From Limisphaerales bacterium (GTDB taxonomy: Bacteria > Verrucomicrobiota > Verrucomicrobiia > Limisphaerales > AAA164-E04): a stretch of 64,000 bases of DNA. The DNA is taken from NCBI GenBank assembly GCA_024761205.1, contig JAMASS010000004.1, positions 186,001 through 250,000 of the forward strand, written 5' to 3'. The position numbers and the translations under genes are program-made. Shown here one piece after another: positions 46,132 through 56,243 of the stretch. Each line of letters opens with the position of its first letter. Position 1 is the stretch's first letter. The notes under the pieces are model-generated. The model worked only from the letters and a program-made list of their open reading frames with translations. It did not search any database and was not told the DNA's origin.

Positions 46132-48540
46132 ATGAGGACAGGATTTGTGATAATGAGAGCCCTTTGTTTCGCAATACTGATCGGGTCGGTGAGCGGGAAG
46201 GCGCAAAGGCTGCCAATAGTGTTGGATATGCTGCCGCAAAGGAGCGCATACGAGTCTTTTGACGCCCCAGAACCGTCAAGCGGGGAGGGGCTTCAATGGA
46301 AGGCTAGCGACAGGGTGGATTGGGTTTCCGGATTTCAGGGGCAGGCGCCTCAATTGGCTGATAGGGGCGCCGGGATTCATTTTTCGCTGAAGCCTGGGGT
46401 GAGGGCAAAGTGGTTGAATCTGCGGGAAGGCAGTTTGCGTTTCCGATTTCGGCCGAATTGGAACTCGGGCGAGGGTCCTGGTCATTATGCCAGTTTTTTC
46501 TCCATCGGCGCATGGACACCCGATCCTCCGACAGTGGGTTATTGGGCGTTAACCACTAACCCGAGCGGTGATCAGGTCATATTCTCTGCTCAGCAAGTTG
46601 GCCGGGGCACGACGTATCTCCGGTCCGCGTTCGAGTTTCAATCGGGTCGATGGTACGATATGCTCTTGGTTTATTCACCTGCGGCAACTCGGCTCTATAT
46701 TGATGGCAAGATATTTGGGCCGGGACAGGGCGTGGCGGTCGCACCGAGTGATGGCGTCTGCGAGCAATTCGGACTTCGGCTGGGAAATGACCATCATGGG
46801 AACCAACCGATTCGGGGGACGATTGATGAGTTTGAGGTTTATAGGAGGGCATTGAGCGGATTTGTGCAACGAAAGGATGCCTTTGCATTGACTGCTTCCA
46901 TTGACCAAGCCGTCCCCTCGGTAAATCTTCGTTGGAGCAGCAATGGCAAGGAGCGAGTGACCGTGCGACGCCGTGAATTAGGGAAATCCCAGTGGGCGCT
47001 CCTGTCATCGGTGATCTCGACGAATCGATTTGTCGACACTTCACCAGGATTGAAGGCGGGCTCGCGCTATGAGTATGCCATTGGGCAACGGCGGATCAGT
47101 GTTGCAGTGGCGGACTTGCCCGCAGTGGAACATCGGGGACGCGCGCTGCTTTTGATCACACGTGAGGCCTCAGCTCGAATCGCCGGCGCTCTCAATCGAT
47201 TTAAACTGGATCTGGTAGGGGACGGATGGATCGTTGAGCAACGGGAGATTCCCAAGCATGATTTAAAGCGCAGCGCCCGCTATCGGCGTCGAGTGGCCGA
47301 GGTAAAATCGTTGATCCGTCAATGGTATCAGAAGTCTCCTGCCGAGCGAGCGGCGGTGTTGCTCATTGGGAATGCACCCATTCCTTACTCCGGCGCACGA
47401 GCGGAGGATGGCCACCGGCGCAAGGGGGACGATCATCGCGGCGCCTGGCCTTGTGACGCCTATTATGGGGATCTCGATGGCGTTTGGACGGACAAGGCGA
47501 TCTCACACGTGAACCGTACATTGCGTTCCAACACCAATCGACCCGGCGACGGAAAATTCGACCAAGATTACTTGCCGTCGGCCTTGGAAGTTGCCGTCAG
47601 CCGCATTGATTTTAGCAATTTGCCGTGCCTTTCCGGTGATGCTCTGCCTGGCAATCCATCCGGTTCCGCTGCCATCGAAGCCGCCCTCCTGCAGCAGTAT
47701 TTTGACAAGAACCACGCCTATCGCACGGGGCAACTTCGCTTTGCGGACCGGGCTGCGGTCAAGTCATACCTGCCGGATCGGTTGCAACAGAATATCGACC
47801 GCAACGCCTTCAGTAATGGTTGCAGCTTGTTTGGCAACCGGATCGACAGCGTCTGTGAGCTGGATTGTTTCATGATCTCGCGTCCGGTTCTCTGGGGTTT
47901 TCTGGCCGGGTACGGGGGAACGGAGTCTTTTGCCTCGGGACGTTATCAGACACAGTTCATGAACCAACCCGGATATGGCCCGAAAGCGGCGTTCTTCATG
48001 GTTTATGGTTCTTGGAGTGCCAACTGGAATATTGAGAACAGTTTTACGAAGTCCGCCTTGGCGGGGACCGTCGGCGGATTGGTGGTCATGAGCTCCCTGC
48101 ACGGCCGTTGGAATTTGTCCGCTCTGGCATTAGGCGAGCCGCTGTCAACGAGTTATTTAGAGACCGCCAATGGACTAGGAGAAAACCGGGCCGTGCCTCG
48201 ATCCGTCTCGATCCTTGGGGATATTACGCTCCGCTGCCATGTAGTGCCGCCTGTGGGCACAGTAGACGGTCATCGCAATGGTGGCTCAGTCTTACTCTCG
48301 TGGAACATTGATGAGAAGACCAAGAATGATCTCGGTTGCTTTATTTATCGCAGCCGCAATGTGCATGGGCCCTATCGTCGGATATCAGGTCTGGAACCCA
48401 TTCGGGTGCAAGAATATATTGATCACGAAGCGACGACGGACGAACCTTATTACATGGTGCGACGCGTGGCGATGATGATGACGCCCGGCGGCCGCTACAC
48501 AAACCTCAGCCAAGGGCGATTTCTGAAGCCAGAGGGCTGA
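46132..48540 (+). CDS. large exported LamG/C25-like protein, probable non-peptidase
   Basis: An 802-residue exported protein (start at 46132, or 46153 MRALCFAILIGSVSGKAQ). After the signal comes a laminin-G/concanavalin-like domain (about residues 40-240; DGKIFGPGQG, GTIDEFEVYRRALSG). An FN3-like stretch follows, then a gingipain-like (peptidase C25) domain (RAAVLLIGNAPIPYSG, PCDAYYGDLDGVW, and AFFMVYGSWSANWN). The position of the catalytic His usually in GHG reads AGYGGTES, so the His is Tyr; peptidase activity is unlikely. A second FN3-like part ends the protein. Likely surface protein of the Verrucomicrobial C25-like group. Confidence 0.82.
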   Translation: MRTGFVIMRALCFAILIGSVSGKAQRLPIVLDMLPQRSAYESFDAPEPSSGEGLQWKASDRVDWVSGFQGQAPQLADRGAGIHFSLKPGVRAKWLNLREGSLRFRFRPNWNSGEGPGHYASFFSIGAWTPDPPTVGYWALTTNPSGDQVIFSAQQVGRGTTYLRSAFEFQSGRWYDMLLVYSPAATRLYIDGKIFGPGQGVAVAPSDGVCEQFGLRLGNDHHGNQPIRGTIDEFEVYRRALSGFVQRKDAFALTASIDQAVPSVNLRWSSNGKERVTVRRRELGKSQWALLSSVISTNRFVDTSPGLKAGSRYEYAIGQRRISVAVADLPAVEHRGRALLLITREASARIAGALNRFKLDLVGDGWIVEQREIPKHDLKRSARYRRRVAEVKSLIRQWYQKSPAERAAVLLIGNAPIPYSGARAEDGHRRKGDDHRGAWPCDAYYGDLDGVWTDKAISHVNRTLRSNTNRPGDGKFDQDYLPSALEVAVSRIDFSNLPCLSGDALPGNPSGSAAIEAALLQQYFDKNHAYRTGQLRFADRAAVKSYLPDRLQQNIDRNAFSNGCSLFGNRIDSVCELDCFMISRPVLWGFLAGYGGTESFASGRYQTQFMNQPGYGPKAAFFMVYGSWSANWNIENSFTKSALAGTVGGLVVMSSLHGRWNLSALALGEPLSTSYLETANGLGENRAVPRSVSILGDITLRCHVVPPVGTVDGHRNGGSVLLSWNIDEKTKNDLGCFIYRSRNVHGPYRRISGLEPIRVQEYIDHEATTDEPYYMVRRVAMMMTPGGRYTNLSQGRFLKPEG

Positions 48541-49010
48541 ACACATCCACGCCGAAGCCCTCTGAGTTGTCGAAGCGGACAAACGAACCCCCGCCGCCCT
48601 CGGCGTCGCCGACGGGGTTTTTCCATAATCCTTGAGCGTTGATGTTGCCCAAGGGCCAGGCATCAAAGTTATCGACTAGGCTCCAGCCATCGCCTACCCC
48701 GTCGAGTGCGCTCACCTTGAAGTCGGCCGAGACAGACTCGTTGCCGCGTGAAGCCGTCAGCGTAAAGGTCTTGGTTGCCTCCAAGGCTGCGGTGATGCTG
48801 CCGACGCCAAACACAGAGGCTGCCGTCACGTCCCCCACACGCCATGATTGATGCTCATCACGTGGCCTCTGAACTGGCGTCCCAGCGGAGAACCACGGAT
48901 CCGTTGATCTATCCCGGAGTGAGTGTGAGCCTTCAAGTCTGGGCCCGACTGCGTTGGCAAATGATGGACCCGACGAATCTCCTCCGTGCCCTTCAGTTTA
49001 GTCCGCCGGA
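48506..49010 (-). pseudogene. remnant of an exported Ig-like/C-terminal domain protein
   Basis: Frame pieces read INGSVVLRWDASSEAT, then after a shift MSINHGVWGDVTAASVFGVG, SITAALEATKTFTLTASRGN and ALDGVGDGWSLVDNFDAWPL, FVRFDNSEGFGVDVFSP. This matches the bacterial Ig-like plus C-terminal domain frequent at the end of large Verrucomicrobial exported proteins. No start; the N-terminal body is lost. Its 3' end overlaps the LamG/C25-like gene convergently by about 35 bp. Confidence 0.6.
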
Positions 49011-49685
49011 CCCTATCATTCTAGCCCGGATTTCTCGCCAATAAAGGCTGTCCAATGACAGGGAGTTTGGCGAAGCATGGAGATTGCTCCCACGGCCATG
49101 CCATCTCTTCCGCCGTTGTGCCTCCCGCCGGCAAGCCGCCGCCACAGCGGGAGCAAAGAGCACCCCCGGGGCAAGGCCACCCGGTGCGTTTTCTCTTGGT
49201 TCGGCTGGGCCCGGCAGGGGGCCCTGGAGGAGAAGAGGGGAAACCGCCTCAACGAACAACCGCCGGACTTGCTGGCCGTCCGCACCAGCTTCGCGGCAGT
49301 CCGGGAATTGGCGAAGGAACGATTCTAAGACCGACAAGCACCCAAGCTCCGGAACCGTCCAATGCTGGTTCTCCGTCTATCTGGCACCTTTCTGTTGGTT
49401 GTGTTTCCGTGGCGGTGTGAGTCAAACCCAATTCCAATGGCATTGGAGCATTCCCACAGGCCGGCCTCAGTCTTCTCGGTGCGACCTCTTTCTACTTCAC
49501 GGCCCTAGTGCACGAGGACGCGATGATCACTGTCATTTCCCCTCATTCGCCGAGCCTCCCTCTTAGTCTCCTTTAAGCGGCGGCATCTTCTTGCTCAAAA
49601 AGGACGCCTCACCCGAACAAAACTAACCTGCCTAATCCTCCTCCTAGAAAGCTGCACCCCATGACCCCCAATTAGTCCTTACGCC
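49011..49685. other. decayed DNA containing a fragment of dispersed repeat 2
   Basis: At 49019-49040 the + strand reads tctagcccggatttctcgcc, the same motif as at 62998-63018 (plus) and 54384-54405 (minus). The frames downstream (49077-49566) are Pro/Arg-rich and I could not assign them. Confidence 0.45.
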
Positions 49686-50948
49686 TCATTCGGTGACTAA
49701 CACAATCCCCTGCCCCGGCCGAAGATCGTATTCAAATGGACTCGGCAGGTAGTCGAGCCGAAACTCTGGAGACACATCAACTAACTTGCGATCCACACCC
49801 AGATAACCGTAAAGACTAGGACACCAAAAGTGCTGATGCTGGCGGATGTCCGTGTTCAGCAAGACGAGGGACGATTCACCGGTCTCTCGGTCGGATTTCC
49901 GCATCAACAGAACCCGAGGATTTCCCGTGGCGATGAACTGAGTGGCCACCTCACGGTGAAAGGTGGGGTGCTGTCGTTTCACCTCATTCACCGATTCGAT
50001 AAACCGACTCAGGTCCACATCGGTTGCTTCCCAATCCGTTGGCCGGGTGTCTACAACATGCAAGGGCCGTCGAAATCCGAATTCGTAGCCAATTGGGATC
50101 ATCACACCAGTGGAAAACAGGGCTGAAAAAAGATATCGCTGTTTTAGGCCCGCAAAGTTGCCATCCAGTTCGGCTGCCAAACGCGGTGTGTCGTGGCTCT
50201 CTGGAAAACCGATCGATCCCACCAACTCACGAGTCAAATCATACTGTTCCATAAGCCAGGGATCATGAAAGTTCCACCATTTGCTGCTATTCTGAATGAA
50301 ATCAACTCCTGCGTTCACCAAGCCGAGCGTCTGTTCCAGAGTGCATCCAAGCGATTCAGCAACAAAGATCACCTCCGGGTGTGCTTTTTTGACCGCTCCG
50401 ATAATCTGGGACCAAACAGGATCCGGCACCTGGTAGGCAGCATCGCATCGAAACCCCTGAAATCCCTGTTCGACGAGGAAACTCGCCACCCTGATCCAGT
50501 AATCAATAAGCCCGCCGAGCTCGGCTCGCTCGTCATAGCGAAACTTCGCCAAATCACCCCAAACGATTTTCTTATTCCCCTCATAGCAATGCGGATGCAC
50601 GACCTTGCCTCCTTCCCACTCGAGCCACTCCGGATGTTCCCGCACCAACGGCGAGTCGAAGGCACAATGATTGGTCACCAAATCGGTCATGAATCGCAGA
50701 CCCAAACGCTCGCCCGACTCAATCACCGCCTGCGATTGCAGAAACGGCTCCCTTGGGTCCTCGTCATCTACGAGTAGCGGATGCCATCGAAAGTAATCTG
50801 AAATCGAATAGAGACTGCCCGAAAAGCCGGAATATTGGATAGGATTAACGAATATCCAACCAAACCCCATATCAGCGGCTCGGCGCAGATGCTGCGGCCA
50901 GTTGGAAAAATGCCCGACTAGCAGCGGGAATAGGTTGTAGATCGTCAT
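49686..50948 (-). CDS. GH13 alpha-amylase-family glycoside hydrolase (GlgE-like)
   Basis: Glycoside hydrolase/transferase of family 13, TIM-barrel. The nucleophile is D169 in GFRCDAAYQVP, the acid/base is E198 in FVAESLG, and the transition-state pair is H252-D253 in FPESHDTPRLAAE. The FRCDAAY version and length (420 residues from ATG 50948) resemble maltosyltransferase/GlgE-like and related amylases rather than classical alpha-amylases. No signal peptide, so cytoplasmic; intracellular alpha-glucan turnover is the likely role. An upstream in-frame start at 51005 adds 19 residues without similarity. Confidence 0.88.
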   Translation of the reverse strand: MTIYNLFPLLVGHFSNWPQHLRRAADMGFGWIFVNPIQYSGFSGSLYSISDYFRWHPLLVDDEDPREPFLQSQAVIESGERLGLRFMTDLVTNHCAFDSPLVREHPEWLEWEGGKVVHPHCYEGNKKIVWGDLAKFRYDERAELGGLIDYWIRVASFLVEQGFQGFRCDAAYQVPDPVWSQIIGAVKKAHPEVIFVAESLGCTLEQTLGLVNAGVDFIQNSSKWWNFHDPWLMEQYDLTRELVGSIGFPESHDTPRLAAELDGNFAGLKQRYLFSALFSTGVMIPIGYEFGFRRPLHVVDTRPTDWEATDVDLSRFIESVNEVKRQHPTFHREVATQFIATGNPRVLLMRKSDRETGESSLVLLNTDIRQHQHFWCPSLYGYLGVDRKLVDVSPEFRLDYLPSPFEYDLRPGQGIVLVTE

Positions 50949-51299
50949 ACAGCTTACCAGGCCGAAGTTTCCTGAAAGCGCACGACACTCGCTTGAACAG
51001 GACATTAGCTACACTATGGCCGAATCTTTCCATTGATTCGGGTCAGCCGCCAAGCCGTAATGTTTTTCTCCTTCGCTGCTTTCCCCAACGTTCAAGACTT
51101 CCAGCGCTCCTGGTCCGTCCTTTTTAATCACACCCGATTCTCGTCGACATGCACCTCGCCCGGATTTGCCGACAGAACGGCTAAGAATCATAACAATACC
51201 CCGGAACAGCGGTCATCAACTACTATCGACGGCACCGCAACGAAGATCGTGATGATCGTGGAATTCACAGACTACCTACTTGCAAAGTAAGCCTTTCCT
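50949..51299. other. decayed DNA without recognisable gene
   Basis: Short frames on both strands (for example a minus frame ending GLAADPNQWKDSAIV) have no assigned similarity. Confidence 0.35.
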
Positions 51300-51960
51300 C
51301 ACTCTTCACGATCGATCCGGTCGGGTATCTCGGTGGGGCGAGAGCACCGACCATTGAGGGAGATTGGGCAACGTTTCCACCATATATTGACCACCTTCCA
51401 CGGATTCCCAAGTAATTCTTCAAAGGCAACATCATAAGTGTAAATCGATGACTCTGATTCCTTCGTCTCCCGCTCCCGCCATTGGCAGAGAATTGGTGAC
51501 GAGAATCACCGTGGGAAAAGCAACCCATTTTCAGCCTCGTTCGCTGACAAACGGTTCGACGCCAATCTGATAACCGGTAGCTTTAAAACGACTGTGGATA
51601 AACGCCCCCTCACGGATGGGACCAACCATAGTTAGACCCTGCGGTCGCTAGGGTGATCTCTTCCTCGACATTATCGCGACTGATGTCCTCCACAATGAGG
51701 TGGGATCGCCCGTCGGCCCCCGTGCGAACGATAGATTGTGCAAATTACGGAATCGGCAGGCGGAGATTTCATCGAACGCTTCTGGATCGTCGGCGAAAGA
51801 ACTGTGTGATTCCGCATCCGGACGAACTCCCGATTGGATCTGATCGATTCGTAATACCTTACCAAGAGCCTCGTTGAGATTCTGACCGCCTCCTTCCACC
51901 ACCGGTTGAGGGGCTCGCCTGTTTCGACCACGGAGGTTCACAACGCAACCAGGTAGAGCG
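51300..51960 (-). pseudogene. PQQ-dependent sugar dehydrogenase (soluble, YliI-like) remnant
   Basis: Blocks of the PQQ-binding beta-propeller family in mixed frames: VVEGGGQNLNEALGKVLRID (51830-51905), AFDEISACRFRNLHNLSFAR (about 51740-51790), and LIVEDISRDNVEEEITLATA with GSNYGW (about 51635-51690). At least two frame changes are present and most of the propeller is missing. The ancestor was a periplasmic aldose dehydrogenase; now broken. Confidence 0.8.
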
Positions 51961-52041
51961 AGAGTCTCTCGAAGCCGCTGCCGAAGGCCCTTTCAAACCA
52001 TGAGTGAGCCATGAAAAGGGCGGGGCGGGCGTTCGCAAGAT

Positions 52042-53001
52042 TTACTCCGCCAATCCTTCGCCATCATAGTATTTCAATTTCGCATCGATGTTGTCGATAA
52101 TCGCTTGGTTGACCTGCTCCGCCGTTATCTGGCCGTTGCGGTGCAACTCCTTGGCGTGGAACATTTTTTCGTCCAATTCCCGCTCCCATTGGTGGTCGGG
52201 GCCGTATTGATATTCCCTCCAGCGGGCGTTGCTCAGCACTGTCATCACGCCGGAAGCACGAGATAATTGACGCCTTTCCTGAGAAAGCCGTACCTCCTCG
52301 TCGTCGGCAGTCAGCTGATCGATTTCCGGCTGAACCGATGCCCATGACCTTCTTTCCCTCGTGGCCTCTCGTTTGATCTTCATTATCTTCTCCCTGCCCC
52401 GCCACGTCGTCATGTGCATGTCGGCAATGTTGCCGTCAAAGTTTTCGTCGAGAAAGTCGGCTTTTATCCACTTGTCTTGAAACAGGGCCAGAAACTCGCT
52501 TTCGCTCGGCTCGAACCAAGCCGTTTCCACCCGCAAGTCCTTGGCGGACTGCGAGTACTCCAACTTGTATTGCCGCAACTCGTAAGGCGAAAGATAGGCG
52601 GACATCTTCGCCCACTGCTCCCGCTCCAAATCCCGAATCGTTTTTTCGATGCGATACACGCCACCAACAACTTCGTTTTTTTTGATGGCCCATTCTGAAT
52701 TGGGATCCGTGGACCCCCAGTTGGGCCGATAGTATTCGCTGGCCTTGAGCTCGTCCCGCTGCGCCACCGCACTGGCCACCTCCTCGGCGTATTCCTCGGC
52801 AATGGCGTGAACCGCCGCCCAATCCGCCGCCGTTGCGGCTTGCCGTCGCCCTCCGTCCCGAGCCGTCGACGTCGTCTCGGGACTGCCGGCGTTTTGTTCA
52901 GTGAGGGCAGGGCTTGCCGGCGACGTTCCATCGGACGGGCGAAAGGCCACATACGCCAGAATCACAGCGAATAAGCTGAGTGAAACAATTAACGTTTTCA
53001 T
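52042..53001 (-). CDS. exported/membrane-anchored charged protein of unknown function
   Basis: 319 residues starting with a signal anchor (MKTLIVSLSLFAVILAYVAF), a Ser/Thr/Ala-rich linker, and a long helical region: AKMSAYLSPYELRQYKLEYS, AWFEPSESEFLALFQDKWIK, MKIKREATRERRSWASVQPE, and ending with NGQITAEQVNQAIIDNIDAK. The LSPYELRQYKLEYSxxA and ExSESEFLALF pattern resembles an uncharacterised family common in Opitutaceae, but function is unknown. It lies 29 bp downstream of another exported unknown on the same strand, and dispersed repeat 1 lies upstream of the pair. Confidence 0.75.
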   Translation of the reverse strand: MKTLIVSLSLFAVILAYVAFRPSDGTSPASPALTEQNAGSPETTSTARDGGRRQAATAADWAAVHAIAEEYAEEVASAVAQRDELKASEYYRPNWGSTDPNSEWAIKKNEVVGGVYRIEKTIRDLEREQWAKMSAYLSPYELRQYKLEYSQSAKDLRVETAWFEPSESEFLALFQDKWIKADFLDENFDGNIADMHMTTWRGREKIMKIKREATRERRSWASVQPEIDQLTADDEEVRLSQERRQLSRASGVMTVLSNARWREYQYGPDHQWERELDEKMFHAKELHRNGQITAEQVNQAIIDNIDAKLKYYDGEGLAE

Positions 53002-53030
53002 CGTCTTTTCTTGCTTGAGTTGAACTGCAT

Positions 53031-54005
53031 TTAACGCAGTCGCGGTAAGACAGGAACCCTCGGTGCCGGTCGAAGTGAGGGCGGCGGCGAAGGAACCGGC
53101 TCATCTGACGGCAATGGCCGACGGTCGGGTTTAATCCTCTCGTTTCGTGGCGGGCCGTTTTCGACAAAATGGATGCTGTCAATATATGCCCAATCCCCGC
53201 TCGGGGCAGAAAGCGACCGAATGGTAGTTTCGCCCGGATTCAACGTAACCACCTGCGAACGGGAAACAGCCGAGCTGCTCCCTTCAATCCCGTAGCGAAC
53301 AGTCAGCGTGAACTTCTTGGTTCCCGAAGTGTGCCGGGCCTTGATGAACAAGCCCGTGCGCCATCTCTCAATGATTTTGATCCCATCGTCAATAGTTGTT
53401 CTTTTGCCAACTTTCGACGACTTGCCCTTCAAGTCAATCGCCGGCCTGTCTTTGATGTGAGAATAATCGTGTTTGTGAGCCTCGCCGTTTAGGTTGTATG
53501 GGGCCTGGTGGTACCAAGTTAGGTTTTCAAAAGGCGGATAGCGACCATCCCGAAACCACCGGGTTTTTCTTTCCTCAATCTCCCCGTTGTATTCCCCCTC
53601 TTCAATGTGGGCCCAGTAGCTGAAGGCATACCCTTTGACATCATGGTCGGGTGGGTTCGTGCGATGCCTTTCCTGCTGCCAAGCTACCCATTTCCTTCCC
53701 CACCACCCCACCCGCACACTCAGCTGTTCATACCGCTCGTCCGAGCCGTAGAGTGCGTAGGACGGTGTTTGCGCTTCTAAGCCGGAAGACGCAAGCGTCA
53801 GGCTGGCGATGGCGATCATAGTTCCGAAGTAAGGGAGGTTAGCTACGGTCGTTTGCCGTGTCGAGCGGAAAAGCGTTGTGAGCGAATGGTGAAGACGGTT
53901 CCCCAAGTCCGATGCGGCGGCAGAACGCGCCGTGATGAGCGCCGGAAGCGCAAGAGCAATCCCGAAGAGGCCGGTGAAGGTCAAGATGAATGTAGTCATG
54001 TTCAA
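53031..54005 (-). CDS. exported protein of unknown function with proline-rich tail
   Basis: 324 residues with two hydrophobic N-terminal stretches (MNMTTFILTFTGLFGIALAL and FGTMIAIASLTLASSGLEAQ), so exported or anchored. The middle is Trp/Tyr-rich (VGWWGRKWVAWQQERHR, KGYAFSYWAHIEEGEYNG, KTRWFRDGRYPPFENLTWYH), followed by a beta-type domain (KKFTLTVRYGIEGSSSAVSR, GDWAYIDSIHFVENG) and a Pro-rich end. No family recognised. First gene of a two-gene minus-strand unit whose upstream flank holds dispersed repeat 1. Confidence 0.75.
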   Translation of the reverse strand: MNMTTFILTFTGLFGIALALPALITARSAAASDLGNRLHHSLTTLFRSTRQTTVANLPYFGTMIAIASLTLASSGLEAQTPSYALYGSDERYEQLSVRVGWWGRKWVAWQQERHRTNPPDHDVKGYAFSYWAHIEEGEYNGEIEERKTRWFRDGRYPPFENLTWYHQAPYNLNGEAHKHDYSHIKDRPAIDLKGKSSKVGKRTTIDDGIKIIERWRTGLFIKARHTSGTKKFTLTVRYGIEGSSSAVSRSQVVTLNPGETTIRSLSAPSGDWAYIDSIHFVENGPPRNERIKPDRRPLPSDEPVPSPPPSLRPAPRVPVLPRLR

Positions 54006-54067
54006 TCTCTTTCTGTTGTTGAATCGATCCGATCCCCCTGTTCCTTAGTGAACAGAGGCCAAGACAC

Positions 54068-54310
54068 GCCAAACGCAACAGCGCCGGGCCGTTGTTAGCA
54101 CTACGCAACAGAATTACGGAGGGTTCTCGCCGTTTTGCCCAAGCTAACGGAAGGAGCTTGCAATCTCCTCCCGTTGCTTTGATTCGGGCTGTTGTATCGG
54201 ACAAGCGACCCGACATTGAACGAGCCACATAGTGCTAACGGGAAGAAGTGTGAAGGGAGAGACAGGGCAGCGTCAACAGCAAAATGCCATTTCCGCACTT
54301 TTTTTCTACT
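54068..54310. repeat. dispersed repeat family 1, copy 2 (~240 bp)
   Basis: Second copy of the repeat at 43473-43715, same orientation. As there, it lies upstream (minus-strand sense) of exported genes of unknown function, and both keep the minus-frame ending ARTLRNSVA. It is directly followed by repeat family 2. Confidence 0.75.
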
Positions 54311-54311
54311 T

Positions 54312-54410
54312 CGCCGGGGCGGAGCAGAAGGCCGTCCGCCCCATCCTCGAGAAGTCTTCAAAAATCTCGGCCATCTCTATGGGCGAGAATATCCGGGCTA
54401 GCTCGCGTCC
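54312..54410 (-). repeat. dispersed repeat family 2, copy A
   Basis: On the minus strand: ctagcccggat-attctcgccca-tagagatggcc-gagatttt-gaagacttctcgag-gatggggcgg. A related copy is on the + strand at 62998-63095, and a short one at 49019-49040. Confidence 0.65.
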
Positions 54411-54649
54411 GAGGAGCGCGTGAGGAAGTGATTGAAAGGCGTGAAGTTAGGAGCAGCGGAAGTTTTGGCCAAAGGGTGAAGGATCACTACTTTGTCTTTT
54501 CTGTCATGGGGGGAACGTCGCCGAGTTTGCGCTCCTTTTCCCATCATGCTCCACACCGGATGCCATGTTTATGCAACTTCGCCACTGCCGAAATACTTGG
54601 CACCCCTGCTCGAATGATTCGAGATATCCGACAACACCATTGAATTGCC

Positions 54650-55166
54650 CTGTGAAAATGGCATGCGGGGGCAACAGTCGATGGCGTATCTGAAGCTGGA
54701 CTGCGTGGATATCTTGTCGCTGCATGGCATTAACAATCGAGAGCTTTTGGATTAGGCGATTGGCAGGGGCAGGTGTTTGGAAGCGGTCCGAAGCCACGGC
54801 TTCGACTACATGTATCTGCATTGGTATTTTGTCAATAACCTTAACTGGCAGGCGGTTGTTGAGGCACATCAGCGGACATGGGCATCTTCATCATCAGCCC
54901 GAACGATGAGGGCGGGAAATTGTATGAGCCGTCACCCCAAGTTGGTCAATTCATACGCACCGTTATCACTCATGGTGTTTAACGATTTCTATGCCTGTTC
55001 AAGACCGGAGGTGCGGCTAAGCTCGGGCGCCGTCCGTCCTTCGGACTTTGATGAGCATCTCAAGGCGTTGGAGTATTACGACTCAATGGAAACAGTTGTC
55101 GACCTAATTGAAAAACGATTGCGGGACGGAATGGGAAGAGTATTGGATGAGGGTTGGTGCTCTTGA
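54650..55166 (+). pseudogene. aldo/keto reductase remnant
   Basis: Family blocks in frame changes: MRGQQSMAYLKLDCVDILSL, HGINNRELLD-TAG, then SHGFDYMYLHWYFVNNLNW, GIFIISPNDEGGKLYEPSP, PKLVNSYAPLSLMVFNDFYA and VRPSDFDEHLKALEYYD. Segments between (including the catalytic tetrad region) are deleted. It resembles the large aldo/keto reductases with an extra C-terminal domain; inactive. Confidence 0.85.
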
Positions 55167-55169
55167 GCA

Positions 55170-56243
55170 CTTGGAAAACGATCCAGACGCTAATGACGCT
55201 GCAGATGCGGCAGGACAGAAATGTCTTGTGGCGGCCGATAGCTTGACTGTTCGGACCAAAGTACAGTCAACCGAGGCCACCGCCGGTGGCCACCAGGAAA
55301 TCCCGAGCAGTTCTTTTCGTTTGAGGGCAATCGAGTTGTCGTCAATAACAGATTGTCGGGCCTCTTCGACGAGGGGTTGGCCGTTTGCCGCAGCCGTTGC
55401 GATGACGTCTCTTTCAGCGGCTGCATAGACGATATGTTCTTCCCATAAATATGCGCACCCCAAAAGGTGGCAAGCCCTACCGCCGCTAGCGGTGTGAGGA
55501 GCAGTTCGCCTTTGAAGAGGTCTTTGACCGATCTCATCGTTTGATTGGCTTCTTTCTGCGACTTTAACCGGGCGGCAACCCCAACTATCGGGCTCTTGCA
55601 AGCTGCGTCGAATCCAAAGAATCAACAGAATTGGCAGAATTGGCAGAACGCCAAGGGCGAAACCAAGTGGCCACGGGCAGGGAGGTGGGATCGACGAGAT
55701 TGGCGACCCAATTGCCGGATTGTTCGGCGACCGACGCATGAATTGTGGCGTTGCCGATATGAAAAACGTTCTTACTGCTATTGTGAGATAGTGCCAAGAA
55801 CGTTGGGGGCGTGAAAAATATCGCCGACGTGCTCGGGGCTTTCTTTTGGGGAATACCTCGGCGGACAAGTGCACTTGCGACCGCCCATTCTCCGCCAACG
55901 CCAAGGGCCACTAAGAAGTGAAAGCCCTCCAAATGCCATCAATCTTGAGAAAAGGCAGAAAGACATGGTTTACTTTCGTCCAATTCGGCCGCTTAAGCCC
56001 CGAACATGACGCCGCCCAATAGAAAAGCCGCCAGCGTGATTTGGTTGTAAAAGGCGATTTATCCGGCTTCTGTCTCTTCGGGTGTCAGCGAGGGCAATGG
56101 CTTCACCATTCTAGCGACGAAGATTTGGCCATCAAAGATATTGAAGGCCCATCCGAGTGAGGCGATAATGAAGACGGCCACTGGTAGAGGGTAAATGGTG
56201 CTGTAACATTTTTCATCGTTAGGCTTCGGCGACGATCGCTCAT
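55170..56243 (-). pseudogene. major facilitator superfamily permease remnant
   Basis: From ATG 56243 (MSDRRRSLTMKNVTAPFTLY) membrane blocks appear in scattered frames: AFNIFDGQIFVARMVKPLPS, FYNQITLAAFLLGGVMFG, FHFLVALGVGGEWAVASALV, GFALGVLPILPILLILWIR, SVKDLFKGELLLTPLAAVGL and NISSMQPLKETSSQR-like. At least four frame changes and lost helices make it non-functional. It was a sugar- or acid-type MFS transporter of ~12 helices; substrate unknown. Confidence 0.82.

Noticed and set aside
55104-55904. 266-codon minus frame as one intact gene
   Set aside because: It joins MFS pieces in wrong order with low-complexity stretches, and real MFS helices lie in the other two frames; it is a chance read-through of a pseudogene.
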